From Defluviimonas aquaemixtae (GTDB lineage Bacteria > Pseudomonadota > Alphaproteobacteria > Rhodobacterales > Rhodobacteraceae), in contig NZ_OMOQ01000001.1 of NCBI RefSeq assembly GCF_900302475.1, positions 2,170,001 to 2,234,000 of the forward strand: a stretch of 64,000 nt of DNA, written 5' to 3'. Of the stretch, positions 16,775 through 25,404 are shown in pieces. The position numbers were made by a program, and so were the translations under genes. The notes below the pieces were generated by a model that ran no database searches, had not been told where the DNA came from, and worked only from the letters and a program-made list of their open reading frames with translations. Each line of letters starts with the position of its first letter. The stretch's first letter is position 1.

Positions 16775-18601
16775 ATGCCGATCCGCCTCCCGCGCCCCGT
16801 CTTCGATGCCAATGCCGCAGCCGGAGGGCTCGGCGACCTGCCGGAATGGGATCTGAGCGATCTCTACGCGGCGCCAGACGCGCCCGAGGTCGCACGCGAC
16901 CTCGAATGGCTCGGCAAAGCCTGTGCGGGCTTCGCGGCGGACTACGAAGGCAAGCTCGCGTCGCTCGACGCCGCCGCGATGCTCGACTGCATTCACCGTT
17001 ACGAACGGATCGAAACAGTCGCAGGGCGGATCATGTCCTATGCCGGCCTGCGCTACTACCAGAACACGGTTGATGCGGCGCGGGCGAAGTTCATGTCCGA
17101 CTGCCAGGACAAGGTAACAGATTTCACAACGCCGCTGGTCTTCTTCTCTCTGGAATTCAACAGAATAGAGGACAAAGCTTACGAAACGCTCTTCACTGCC
17201 AACAAGGATATCGGGCGCTACAAGCCGGTCTTTGATCGGATGCGCGCTATGAAGCCGCATCAGCTATCGGACGAACTGGAGAGGTTCCTGCACGACCAGT
17301 CGACGGTCGGAGCCTCGGCTTGGAACAAGCTATTCGACGAGACGATGGCAGGGCTGGAATTCGCAGTCGATGGCGAGGAGGAGCCCCTTAACCTAGAAGC
17401 GACGCTGAACCTTCTCACGGAGCAGGAACGCGACCGCCGCGAGGCCGGCGCGCGCGCCTTGGCCAATGTATTCGGCGACAAGGTCAAGCTCTTCGCACGC
17501 GTTCACAACACACTCGCCAAGGAAAAGGAGATTGAGGATCGCTGGCGCAAGATGCCCACGCCGCAACACGGTCGGCACCTCGCGAACCATGTCGAGCCCG
17601 AGGTCGTCGAGGCACTGCGCAACGCCGTTGTCGCTGCCTATCCGAAGCTCTCACACCGCTATTACCGGCTGAAATCCAAGTGGATGGGGCTCGACAAGCT
17701 TCAGGTCTGGGACCGCAACGCACCCCTGCCGATCGAGATGAAAAAGATCGTCAAATGGGACGAAGCCCGCACGACAGTGACTTCCGCCTACGCCGCCTTC
17801 TCACCGGACCTCGCCAAGTTGACCGAACCGTTCTTCGACAAGGGTTGGATCGACGCCGCGGTGAAGCCCGGCAAGGCGCCGGGCGCCTTCGCGCATCCGA
17901 CGGTGACGGAGGTGCATCCCTACGTGATGCTCAACTACCTCGGCAAACCGCGTGACGTGATGACACTCGCACATGAGCTTGGCCACGGCGTCCATCAGGT
18001 GCTGGCGGCGCCGCAGGGCGAGATGCTGGCGTCGACGCCGCTCACATTGGCCGAAACCGCGAGCGTGTTCGGCGAGATGCTGACCTTCCGCAAGCTTCTC
18101 GCGCAGGCCCAGGACCAAAACGAGAGGAAAGTGCTCTTGGCCGGCAAGGTCGAGGACATGATCAACACGGTCGTCCGGCAGATCGCCTTCTACGATTTCG
18201 AATGCAAGCTCCATGCCGCCCGGAAAGAGGGTGAACTGACACCGGAGGACATCAACGCGCTGTGGATGAGCATCCAGGGCGAAAGCCTTGGCGATGCGTT
18301 CGAATTCATGGACGGCTACGAGAGCTTCTGGTCCTACATCCCACATTTCGTTCACTCGCCTTTCTATGTCTACGCCTATGCGTTCGGCGACGGGCTCGTG
18401 AACGCGCTCTACGCTGTCTACGAGGAAGGCCTTCCGGGATTCGAGGAAAAGTATTTCGAGATGCTGAAGGCGGGTGGCTCGAAGCATCACAAGGACCTGC
18501 TCGCACCCTTCGGCCTTGACGCGTCGGACCCGAAGTTCTGGGACAAGGGGCTGAGCATGATCGCCGGCATGATCGACGAACTCGAGGCGATGGAAGGCTG
18601 A
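16775..18601 (+). CDS. pepF: M3-family oligoendopeptidase (PepF-like)
   Basis: 608 aa cytosolic zinc metallopeptidase that cuts short peptides. The HExGH zinc motif (THELGHGVHQ type, HELGH near residues 400-404) is followed at the usual distance by ETASVFGEMLTF, which supplies the third ligand. The C-terminal FMDGYESFWSYIPHFVHSPFYVYAYAFG matches the family. AGAAGGAGC lies 7 bases before the ATG. An M19 dipeptidase gene follows on the same strand after 79 bases, a plausible peptide-catabolism pair. Confidence 0.92.
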   Translation: MPIRLPRPVFDANAAAGGLGDLPEWDLSDLYAAPDAPEVARDLEWLGKACAGFAADYEGKLASLDAAAMLDCIHRYERIETVAGRIMSYAGLRYYQNTVDAARAKFMSDCQDKVTDFTTPLVFFSLEFNRIEDKAYETLFTANKDIGRYKPVFDRMRAMKPHQLSDELERFLHDQSTVGASAWNKLFDETMAGLEFAVDGEEEPLNLEATLNLLTEQERDRREAGARALANVFGDKVKLFARVHNTLAKEKEIEDRWRKMPTPQHGRHLANHVEPEVVEALRNAVVAAYPKLSHRYYRLKSKWMGLDKLQVWDRNAPLPIEMKKIVKWDEARTTVTSAYAAFSPDLAKLTEPFFDKGWIDAAVKPGKAPGAFAHPTVTEVHPYVMLNYLGKPRDVMTLAHELGHGVHQVLAAPQGEMLASTPLTLAETASVFGEMLTFRKLLAQAQDQNERKVLLAGKVEDMINTVVRQIAFYDFECKLHAARKEGELTPEDINALWMSIQGESLGDAFEFMDGYESFWSYIPHFVHSPFYVYAYAFGDGLVNALYAVYEEGLPGFEEKYFEMLKAGGSKHHKDLLAPFGLDASDPKFWDKGLSMIAGMIDELEAMEG

Positions 18602-18680
18602 CGTCGCGTCCTGCTCGACGGGGGCTATGCCCGGCAGGCGGGTTGTCCTAGGCTCGCGCCAATGGAGGGGAGGCCGGCCG

Positions 18681-19859
18681 ATGTGGCGGATCATTGCGAG
18701 ACTAGTTCTATTCGCAATCATCATCGGGCTCCTCGCCTTCTTTTCGCTCGGCCCCGGCCTCGTCGACGACCGCCTGAACCCGGTGACGGAGCATGATCCC
18801 TGGCCGGTCAGCCCCGCAGCCATGGCGATGCACGAACGGCTGATCATCGGCGACTTGCATGCCGACACTCTCTTGTGGAACCGCGACCTGACCGAGCGAT
18901 ACGAGCGTGGCCATGTCGATCTGCCGCGCCTTGCGGATGGCAATGTCGCGCTGCAAGTCTTTACGACCGTTACGAAAAGCCCGTCTGGCCTCAACTATCA
19001 GGAAAACTCAGCAGAGGCGCGCGACGATATTACGGCGCTTTTCATCGGGCAGCTGCGCCCGCTCAACGCGTGGCAGGACCTGACCCAGCGCGCGCTTGTT
19101 CAGGCTAACGCGCTCAGAGCTGCCGAGAAGGCGGCCCCGGAGATGCTGAAGATCATCCGGACCCGCGACGATCTCGCCGACTTGCTGGAACGGCGGGCAA
19201 ACGGCGAAAAGGTCGTCGGCGGCATTCTGGGTGCAGAGGGTGGCCACGCACTCTCGGGCGAGCTCGGCAATCTCGACAAGCTCTTCGATGCCGGATTCCG
19301 CCTTGTCGGTCTCACGCATTTCTTCGACAACGAGCTCGGCGCATCGCTTCACGGCGAGGCGGGGGCGGAGAACGGGCTCACGGACTTCGGGCGGGCGGTC
19401 GTCGGGAAGATGATCGAAAAGCGCATGATCATCGACCTTGCCCACGCCTCCCCAAGGGTCGCCGAAGAGGTGCTCGAAATGGTCGACGTGCCGGTCGTCG
19501 TCAGCCACACCGGCATCCGGTCGCACTGCGAAACGGTCCGCAACTTCCCCGACGACCTCATGCGCGCCATCGCCGAGGAAGGCGGGCTGATCGGAATCGG
19601 CTTCTGGGAGGACGTGACCTGCGACGAGACGCCGGCGGGCGTCGCAGGCGCCATCGTCTCCGCGATCGACATCGTGGGCGAGGATCACGTCGCGCTCGGC
19701 TCCGACTATGACGGATCGGTGCGCGTAGCCTTCGACGTCTCCGAGCTCGCGGCGCTGACGCAGGCGCTGATCGACTCGGGCCTTGACGAGCCCACGATTG
19801 CCAAGGTCATGGGCGGCAACATGGTCCGCTTTCTCGACGCCGCCTTGCCCGAAGCCTGA
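18681..19859 (+). CDS. Membrane-anchored M19 (renal-type) dipeptidase
   Basis: 392 aa. An N-terminal hydrophobic segment (IIARLVLFAIIIGLLAFFSLG) anchors the protein. The first metal-binding HxD is in IIGDLHADTLLWNRDL. Other M19 landmarks are GAEGGHAL, VGLTHFFDNELG, IIDLAHASPRVAEEVL, VVSHTGIRSHC and ALGSDYDGSV. The family cleaves dipeptides, often D-amino-acid-containing, with two zincs. The start at 18681 is chosen for the GGAGGGGAGG upstream; an ATG at 18627 lacks one. Confidence 0.9.
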   Translation: MWRIIARLVLFAIIIGLLAFFSLGPGLVDDRLNPVTEHDPWPVSPAAMAMHERLIIGDLHADTLLWNRDLTERYERGHVDLPRLADGNVALQVFTTVTKSPSGLNYQENSAEARDDITALFIGQLRPLNAWQDLTQRALVQANALRAAEKAAPEMLKIIRTRDDLADLLERRANGEKVVGGILGAEGGHALSGELGNLDKLFDAGFRLVGLTHFFDNELGASLHGEAGAENGLTDFGRAVVGKMIEKRMIIDLAHASPRVAEEVLEMVDVPVVVSHTGIRSHCETVRNFPDDLMRAIAEEGGLIGIGFWEDVTCDETPAGVAGAIVSAIDIVGEDHVALGSDYDGSVRVAFDVSELAALTQALIDSGLDEPTIAKVMGGNMVRFLDAALPEA

Positions 19860-19863
19860 GGGA

Positions 19864-20313
19864 TCACATCGGCAAGATATCCGCGAAGTGCCGTGGCAAA
19901 TCGCGCGCCGGGATTTTGATCAGGTCTTTGGCGAGGTCCGCGTGAAGGGCCTCGGCCGGAGCGCCGGTGAGCCTGGCACGCAGCTCCCCGAGAGTCTTAG
20001 GCGCCGCGGCAAGGACAAGGCGGTCAGGCGCCAGCTTCTTCCATTGGCGCGCGAGAGCTTCCATCACGTGCCCGACAAACCTTTCGCGTGACTGCCGTTC
20101 GAGCGAGGTCGAAGGCTCAAATCCGTGGCGCCCCACATCACCCGGTCCGCCGGTCTGTCTGCCCCGCTGGTCGGCATATTCCACAACCGTGTCGCTGAAT
20201 TGAGACGCGACGATTTTCGACAATTCGCTCAGACCCTTGCCCACCCCTTCGTTCAGGAGGAACCGGGCGGATTCGTCATCCGCGAGCAAGACGAGCGTGC
20301 GAACGGGCTTCAT
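19864..20313 (-). CDS. Host_attach (host-attachment) family protein
   Basis: 149 aa. RTLVLLADDESARFLLNEGVGKGLSELSKIVASQFSDTVVEYADQRGRQTGGPGDVGRHGFEPSTSLERQSRERFVGHVMEALARQWKKLAPDRLVLAAAPKTLGELRARL follows the layout of proteins first named for plant-host attachment in Agrobacterium; the fold resembles eRF1 domain 1. The molecular role is not established. The start at 20313 has GGAGGTGTCC upstream. Confidence 0.8.
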   Translation of the reverse strand: MKPVRTLVLLADDESARFLLNEGVGKGLSELSKIVASQFSDTVVEYADQRGRQTGGPGDVGRHGFEPSTSLERQSRERFVGHVMEALARQWKKLAPDRLVLAAAPKTLGELRARLTGAPAEALHADLAKDLIKIPARDLPRHFADILPM

Positions 20314-20400
20314 AGGACACCTCCGTTTCAATCCGGTATTGCCCAGATATGGGCGAACCAAACCGCATCCGCCATGACAAGGATCACAACCGCGGGCGCG

Positions 20401-21378
20401 TCACTCCGAAGCTGACCATACCATGTCGATCATCGCTTGGGTGCCCCGTGCATCTTCGAGCGTCCACGGATAGGCCGCGCCCCCTCGAATAGTGCGACAG
20501 AACGCCTCGACCTGACTGCGATATTGACGCGCGCCGGGGAAACGCCGGACCTGGTCGGCGGAGTCGTTGCGAAACAAGTGAACCTGCGCCTCGCCGAACA
20601 GTCCCGCATTGAAGGGAGCGGTCAATCGGATGAGGCCGGACTCGCCTTGAAATATGACCTCCTGCCGCGGGAAAAGCCGCATGGAGGTCATCGCCTGGTA
20701 GGTGAAACGGCCGTTTGGCCCTTTCATCTCGCCCCTAACCTGGGCGAAGACGTCGACATCGTTCTCCCGCTTGATGTAAGCGCGCAGATCGACGGGTTCA
20801 GCACCCGTCGCCCAACGCACGGAGCCATAGGCGTAGACGCCGATATCAGGGATCGACCCGCCGCCTGTTTCCGGCCGGTTGCGGATGTTGGCAGGATCTG
20901 CGCGGTTGTCGTAGCTGAAATGCGCATCAGCATGGAGCACGCGCCCGATCGCCCCCTCGGCGATCAGCGCACGCGCGTGCTGCCATTGCGGGTGGTGGAC
21001 GATCATGTAGGCCTCGGTCGCGAAGAGCCCCGTCTCGTCGCGCGCGGCAATCAACCCGTCGATTTCCTCGGCCTTCATCGCAATGGGCTTCTCGGTCAGG
21101 GCGTGCTTGCCAGCGCGAAGCGCCTTCAGTGTCCACTCGACATGCAGGTGATTGGGCAACGGAATGTAGACGGCTTCGACCTCGGGATCGGCCAGAAGGG
21201 CGTCGTAACTGTCGTGTATTCTGAGATCGGGGCAGAACGAGCGAAACGGCGCGGCCTTCTCCACGTCCGACGTGGCAAGCGCGAAGAGCCGCGCGCCCTC
21301 GGCCTCATGTATCGCGCGCGCCATGTGCTCACGGGCGAACTTGGCTGCGCCAAGCACGCCCCAGTTGACGGTTTTCAT
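20401..21378 (-). CDS. Gfo/Idh/MocA-family NAD(P)-dependent oxidoreductase
   Basis: 325 aa. The N-terminal Rossmann fold (NWGVLGAAKFAREHMARAI) is followed by YIPLPNHLHVEWTLKALRAGKHALTEKPIAMKAEE, where EKP is the family motif with the catalytic Lys. GGGSIPDIGVYAYGSVRWATG supplies the substrate-domain motif. It probably acts on a sugar, inositol or related polyol; the substrate is not predictable. It is an isolated gene, not in an obvious operon. Confidence 0.87.
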   Translation of the reverse strand: MKTVNWGVLGAAKFAREHMARAIHEAEGARLFALATSDVEKAAPFRSFCPDLRIHDSYDALLADPEVEAVYIPLPNHLHVEWTLKALRAGKHALTEKPIAMKAEEIDGLIAARDETGLFATEAYMIVHHPQWQHARALIAEGAIGRVLHADAHFSYDNRADPANIRNRPETGGGSIPDIGVYAYGSVRWATGAEPVDLRAYIKRENDVDVFAQVRGEMKGPNGRFTYQAMTSMRLFPRQEVIFQGESGLIRLTAPFNAGLFGEAQVHLFRNDSADQVRRFPGARQYRSQVEAFCRTIRGGAAYPWTLEDARGTQAMIDMVWSASE

Positions 21379-21526
21379 AGGTCAGCCCCTCTCTTGTCAG
21401 ATACATCAAGACCCATTGGTCGCGACGTTGCAATACGGAGGTCCGAGAATCGGTTCGTCCAGGTGACTTGGGTCAAGGCGGCACGCTGTCTGCGCATTCA
21501 GACTGCCCGCAAAACAAGGGGCTCGC

Positions 21527-22483
21527 ATGAAGCGGCGCGCAGTTCTTGGGATCGGCGGGCTCGCAGCCGCGGCTGCGGCGGTTGGATTTCCGGCGAAACA
21601 GCGATTTGACCACGCCGTCGCCGAGGCGCGCGGGAGGATCGCTGCGCCGACCCGACTGGCGTCGACGCGGTTTGGGATGGTGCAGTGGGCCGAGGCCGGA
21701 CACGGCCCACCCGTCCTGATGCTGCACGGGACCGGCGGCGGCTTCGATCAGGGGCTGTTGTTCGCCCGACGGCTATCCGGTGCCGGGTGGAGGGTGATCG
21801 CACCGTCTCGCTTCGGTTACCTCTCTTCGGAGTTTCCCGCCGACCCCTCGCCCGCGCATCAGGCGGACGCGCTTGCCGACCTGCTCGACGCGCTTGCCAT
21901 CGACCGCATTCCGGTGATCGGGGGTTCGGCCGGCGCGCTTTCGGCCATCGAGTTCGCCATCCGCCATCCGGAGCGTTGCGAGGCGCTCGTCACTCTCGTG
22001 CCAGCGGCCTTTGCGCCGGACCGCCCGCCGATGCGCCCCAACGCGCTCGGCGCTGCGATCATGCGATACGGATTGCAGTCGGATTTCCTGTTCTGGGCTG
22101 GCATGACGCTCGCCGAGGGCAGGATGATCGGCACGCTTCTCGCGACCGATCCTGCGCTCGTGCAAGCCGCGTCACCAGAAGAACGGGCCCGCGCAGGCGA
22201 GATCCTGCGTTCGATCCTTCCGGTCAGCGCGCGGGCGCGCGGGCTTCTGAACGATGCCCTACACGCTGGCAACCCTACGCCGCAGGAGTTGACTGCGATC
22301 GCTGCGCCAACCCTTGCGATTTCGCTCGAGGACGACCGGTTTCTGACCCTCGACGCGGCGCGCCATATCGCACAAACCGTGCCCGGCGCGAAACTGCTGA
22401 GCTACGCGACCGGCGGGCATATCTGGATCGGTCATGATGCGGAAATCTTCGCCGAGATCGACGCGTACCTGCGACAGGCCTAG
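21527..22483 (+). CDS. Alpha/beta hydrolase, probably exported
   Basis: 318 aa. The basic start MKRRAVLGIGGLAAAAAAVGFPA looks like a signal or anchor with a single Arg pair. HGTGGGFDQG forms the oxyanion loop and GGSAGAL (Ser about 133) the nucleophile elbow; the final GGHIWIGHDAE holds the His. AAGGGG precedes the ATG. The substrate is unknown. It is convergent with rpoH, 6 bases apart. Confidence 0.8.
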   Translation: MKRRAVLGIGGLAAAAAAVGFPAKQRFDHAVAEARGRIAAPTRLASTRFGMVQWAEAGHGPPVLMLHGTGGGFDQGLLFARRLSGAGWRVIAPSRFGYLSSEFPADPSPAHQADALADLLDALAIDRIPVIGGSAGALSAIEFAIRHPERCEALVTLVPAAFAPDRPPMRPNALGAAIMRYGLQSDFLFWAGMTLAEGRMIGTLLATDPALVQAASPEERARAGEILRSILPVSARARGLLNDALHAGNPTPQELTAIAAPTLAISLEDDRFLTLDAARHIAQTVPGAKLLSYATGGHIWIGHDAEIFAEIDAYLRQA

Positions 22484-22489
22484 TGCGCG

Positions 22490-23383
22490 TTACGCCGGGA
22501 CCGCGATCCCTTTCTCCTGCGCGAGCTTGTGCATCTGGGCCTGCAGCTTCTCGAAGGCGCGCACCTCGATCTGGCGGATCCGCTCGCGGCTGACATTGTA
22601 CTGCGACGACAGGTCTTCGAGGGTCACCGGCTCATCGAGCAGCCGGCGCTGCATGAGAATGTCCTTTTCGCGATCGTTCAGCACATCCATCGCGCGCTCC
22701 AGCAGCTCGCGCCGCACCGACAGTTCGTCCGCCTCCTCGTAGGCGCCGGCCTGGTCGGCATCCTCGTCCTCCAGCCAGTCCTGCCACTGTGCTGTGCCGT
22801 CTTCAGACCCGATCGTCGCGTTCAGAGAGGCGTCGCCACCCGACAGGCGCCGATTCATGGCGATGACCTCATCCTCGCTCACGTTCAGGTCATGGGCGAT
22901 CTTTTCGACATGCTCGGGGCGCAGGTCGCCCTCTTCCAGAGCGCCGATCCGGCTTTTTGCCTTGCGAAGATTGAAGAAGAGCTTTTTCTGCGCCGAAGTC
23001 GTGCCAAGCTTAACGAGGCTCCAGGACCTGAGAATGTACTCCTGGATCGAGGCGCGGATCCACCACATGGCGTAGGTCGCGAGCCGGAAGCCTTTTTCCG
23101 GATCAAACCGCTTCACCGCCTGCATGAGCCCGACATTGGCCTCCGAGATCACCTCGGCCTGCGGCAGGCCATAGCCGCGATAACCCATCGCGATCTTCGC
23201 GGCGAGCCGCAGGTGCGACGTGACCAACTGGTGGGCGGCCGAGCTGTCCTCGTGATCCACCCAGCGCTTGGCCAACATGTATTCCTCTTCCGGCTCGAGG
23301 AGCGGAAACTTGCGGATTTCCTGCAAGTAGCGGTTCAGCCCCTGTTCGGGGCTAGGTGCCGGAAGGTTGGCGTATGTCGTCAT
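22490..23383 (-). CDS. rpoH: RNA polymerase heat-shock sigma factor RpoH (sigma-32)
   Basis: 297 aa. Region 1.2 is NRYLQEIRKFPLLEPEEEYMLAKRW; region 2 has LVTSHLRLAAKIAMGYRGYGLPQAEVISEANVGLMQAVKRFDPEKGFRLATYAMWWIRASIQEYILRSWSLVKLGTTSAQKKLFFNLRK, which includes the RpoH box. Region 4.2 is TLEDLSSQYNVSRERIRQIEVRAFEKLQ. It directs the heat-shock regulon. Alphaproteobacteria often have two or more RpoH paralogues; only this one is visible. ATG 23383 is the start that fits family length. It lies downstream of the pseudouridine synthase gene but has its own promoter-like sequence. Confidence 0.95.
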   Translation of the reverse strand: MTTYANLPAPSPEQGLNRYLQEIRKFPLLEPEEEYMLAKRWVDHEDSSAAHQLVTSHLRLAAKIAMGYRGYGLPQAEVISEANVGLMQAVKRFDPEKGFRLATYAMWWIRASIQEYILRSWSLVKLGTTSAQKKLFFNLRKAKSRIGALEEGDLRPEHVEKIAHDLNVSEDEVIAMNRRLSGGDASLNATIGSEDGTAQWQDWLEDEDADQAGAYEEADELSVRRELLERAMDVLNDREKDILMQRRLLDEPVTLEDLSSQYNVSRERIRQIEVRAFEKLQAQMHKLAQEKGIAVPA

Positions 23384-23414
23384 CTCTAACCCCTGTTCAG
23401 GTCGAGGAATAAAC

Positions 23415-23443
23415 ACATTAGACACCCCCATCGTTCCGTACAA
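23415..23443 (-). promoter_or_regulatory. Putative rpoH promoter
   Basis: On the minus strand TTGTAC (23438-23443) and TAATGT (23415-23420) are spaced by 17 bp, close to housekeeping sigma-70 consensus, 31 bp or more upstream of the rpoH start. A GGAAC inside the spacer is followed 17-18 bases later by TGTTT, loosely resembling an EcfG-type general-stress promoter, so overlapping control is possible but weakly supported. Confidence 0.45.
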
Positions 23444-23538
23444 GTGCGCCAGTGCACAGAGCTTAACGTGAAATGATCGAGATTCCGTCGCTCTGCGAGA
23501 AATGTGTCAACGCTTCACATGCATTTCATGTCTCGCGA

Positions 23539-24588
23539 TCACGGATTGGGTGCCAAGGCGGCAAGCAAATCCGCGAGTGCCTGAAAATCGTGCGGAAGCG
23601 GACATTCGAACGCCATGTCGCGACCGGAGACGGGATGGGTGAATCCGAGCGTGGCGGCGTGGAGCGCCTGCCGGGGAAAGCCCGAGATCGCCGCGGCGGC
23701 TTCGGCGCCAAGTGCCTTCGCGGGCGGTTTGCGGCGGCCGCCATAGGTCTTGTCGCCGACAAGGCCGTGGCCGACATGCGCCATGTGGACGCGGATCTGA
23801 TGTGTGCGTCCCGTCTCGAGCCAGCATTCGACGAGCGCGACGGCAGGTGGCTTACCATATGTTTCGCGCACCCGGACCCGGGTCACGGCATGGCGTCCGC
23901 CCTCGAACCGGACCGCCTGCCGCTGCCGGTCGGTCCTATGGCGCGCCAACTGGGTAGTGATTTTCAATACGCCCCCCGGCTCGAAACTCGTGCCCTTCAC
24001 GCCGTGCAGCCGTGGATCGGCGACGTCCGGCACACCGTGGACAAGCGCAATGTAGCGCCGATTCACGCTGTGCTTCTCGAACTGCCGCGCCAGTCCGTGA
24101 TGCGCGCGGTCAGACTTCGCGACAACCAGAAGACCCGTCGTGTCCTTGTCGATCCGGTGCACGATGCCCGGCCGCTTGCGCCCGCCGACACCCGACAACG
24201 TGTCGCCGCAATGGTGGAGCAGCGCATTCACCAGCGTTCCCGCGCGCGCGCCCGGTGCGGGATGAACAACCATTCCCGCAGGCTTGTCGATCACAATGAG
24301 GTCCTCGTCCTCCCAGAGCACCGTGAGCGGGATGTTTTCGGGCGCCGTCTCGGTCTCTACCTCGGGCACGAGTGCGATTTCGTAGACCTGGCCTTCGGCC
24401 GGTTTCGCCTTGGCATCCGTCACGACCTTCCCGGCCCTTCGGACCCCGGCTTCAGCCAAGAGTTTCACGATGCGGGACCGCGACAGCGCGGCATCCTCTG
24501 GCACATCCCGGGCCAGCGCCTTATCAAGGCGGTCGGGCGGGTTTGGCCCAATCACAACGCTGAGGAGGCGTTTGGCGATGTCCGACAT
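23539..24588 (-). CDS. RluA-family 23S rRNA pseudouridine synthase (RluD-like)
   Basis: 349 aa. An N-terminal S4 domain (PPDRLDKALARDVPEDAALSRSRIVKLLAEAGVRRAGKVVTDAKAKPAEGQVYEIALV) precedes the catalytic domain with HRIDKDTTGLLVVAKSD, whose Asp is the nucleophile, and later WLETGRTHQIRVHMAHVGHGLVGDKTYGG. It converts uridines to pseudouridine in large-subunit rRNA. Its start codon overlaps, head to head, the start of the divergent small membrane protein. Confidence 0.92.
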   Translation of the reverse strand: MSDIAKRLLSVVIGPNPPDRLDKALARDVPEDAALSRSRIVKLLAEAGVRRAGKVVTDAKAKPAEGQVYEIALVPEVETETAPENIPLTVLWEDEDLIVIDKPAGMVVHPAPGARAGTLVNALLHHCGDTLSGVGGRKRPGIVHRIDKDTTGLLVVAKSDRAHHGLARQFEKHSVNRRYIALVHGVPDVADPRLHGVKGTSFEPGGVLKITTQLARHRTDRQRQAVRFEGGRHAVTRVRVRETYGKPPAVALVECWLETGRTHQIRVHMAHVGHGLVGDKTYGGRRKPPAKALGAEAAAAISGFPRQALHAATLGFTHPVSGRDMAFECPLPHDFQALADLLAALAPNP

Positions 24589-24913
24589 GAAAGAGGCTCC
24601 GGTTGATACGGACGCCGGGACGGATCTGCCGCCTCAGCTGCGCTTTCTCAAGGCTCTGGTGACGATCCTTTCCGGAACCATGATTGTGGGGCTGATAACG
24701 ATCGTCGCACTGATTGTCATCCGGTTCCCGACAGCGACTGCACCGCGGCCGGCCCTTCCCGACGGCATACGCCTGCCGGAAGGCGAAGCAGCGCGCGCAG
24801 TGACCTTCGGTTCCGGCTGGATTGCCGTCGTCACCGAAAAGGACGAAATCCTGATCCTCGACGCAGACAGCGGCGCGCTGCGCCAGCGCGTACAGATATC
24901 GGCGGGAGAATAG
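24578..24913 (+). CDS. Small single-span membrane protein (DUF6476-like)
   Basis: 111 aa. PPQLRFLKALVTILSGTMIVGLITIVALIVIRFPT is a conserved leader plus one membrane helix (about 30-50), followed by a short beta-rich extracytoplasmic domain (VTFGSGWIAVVTEKDEILILDADSGAL). It is found next to the RluA-type gene in Rhodobacterales, and its function is unknown. GAGGAGG 10 bases upstream supports the ATG at 24578. This gene and the divergent RluA gene share 11 bases at their 5' ends. Confidence 0.75.
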   Translation: MSDMKEAPVDTDAGTDLPPQLRFLKALVTILSGTMIVGLITIVALIVIRFPTATAPRPALPDGIRLPEGEAARAVTFGSGWIAVVTEKDEILILDADSGALRQRVQISAGE

Positions 24914-25404
24914 CCGCCGTGGGGATGGTGCCGCATCCCGCGCTCGAACGATGACTCTCAGATCCGCAAGTTGCCTGCGCCATTGAATCTAAATGGATTT
25001 TCTGACAACCAGACCAGATCGCGGCGCATCAGTTCAGACGGGTGGTTGATCGCGGCGAGCCAAACTCTGCTGCGCCGAGAGAGTAGCTGACCCAGCCCCG
25101 TGATCCCGGCCAGCAGTCACTACAATAGGGAGGCGCCTAATCTGCTACGCCGAACCGGCAGTTGGAGCATTTGCGCAGCATCTGGCACCGCCAACCGACG
25201 CTTCAGCGGGCAAGACGGGGTGGGCAAGTAAAGCCGGCACTCACTTCCGCAAGTACCACTGTATTTTACGCGATGGCCAGTCGCAGGTACGACGGCAACG
25301 TCCATTTGGCGAAAGTATCGCGTGTTCGGTACGCGCATGATCGCGCGACTACATCAGGAACCCTGATCGCATCTCGCCCCGCGCCGGGGAGCGCTGCGCG
25401 CGCC
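24914..25404. other. Gene-poor region (no gene supported)
   Basis: 491 bp with only short, mutually overlapping ORFs on both strands, none with recognisable motifs or a ribosome-binding site. Codon-position GC bias appears lost compared with neighbours. No tRNA, repeat or hairpin terminator was recognised. Confidence 0.5.
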
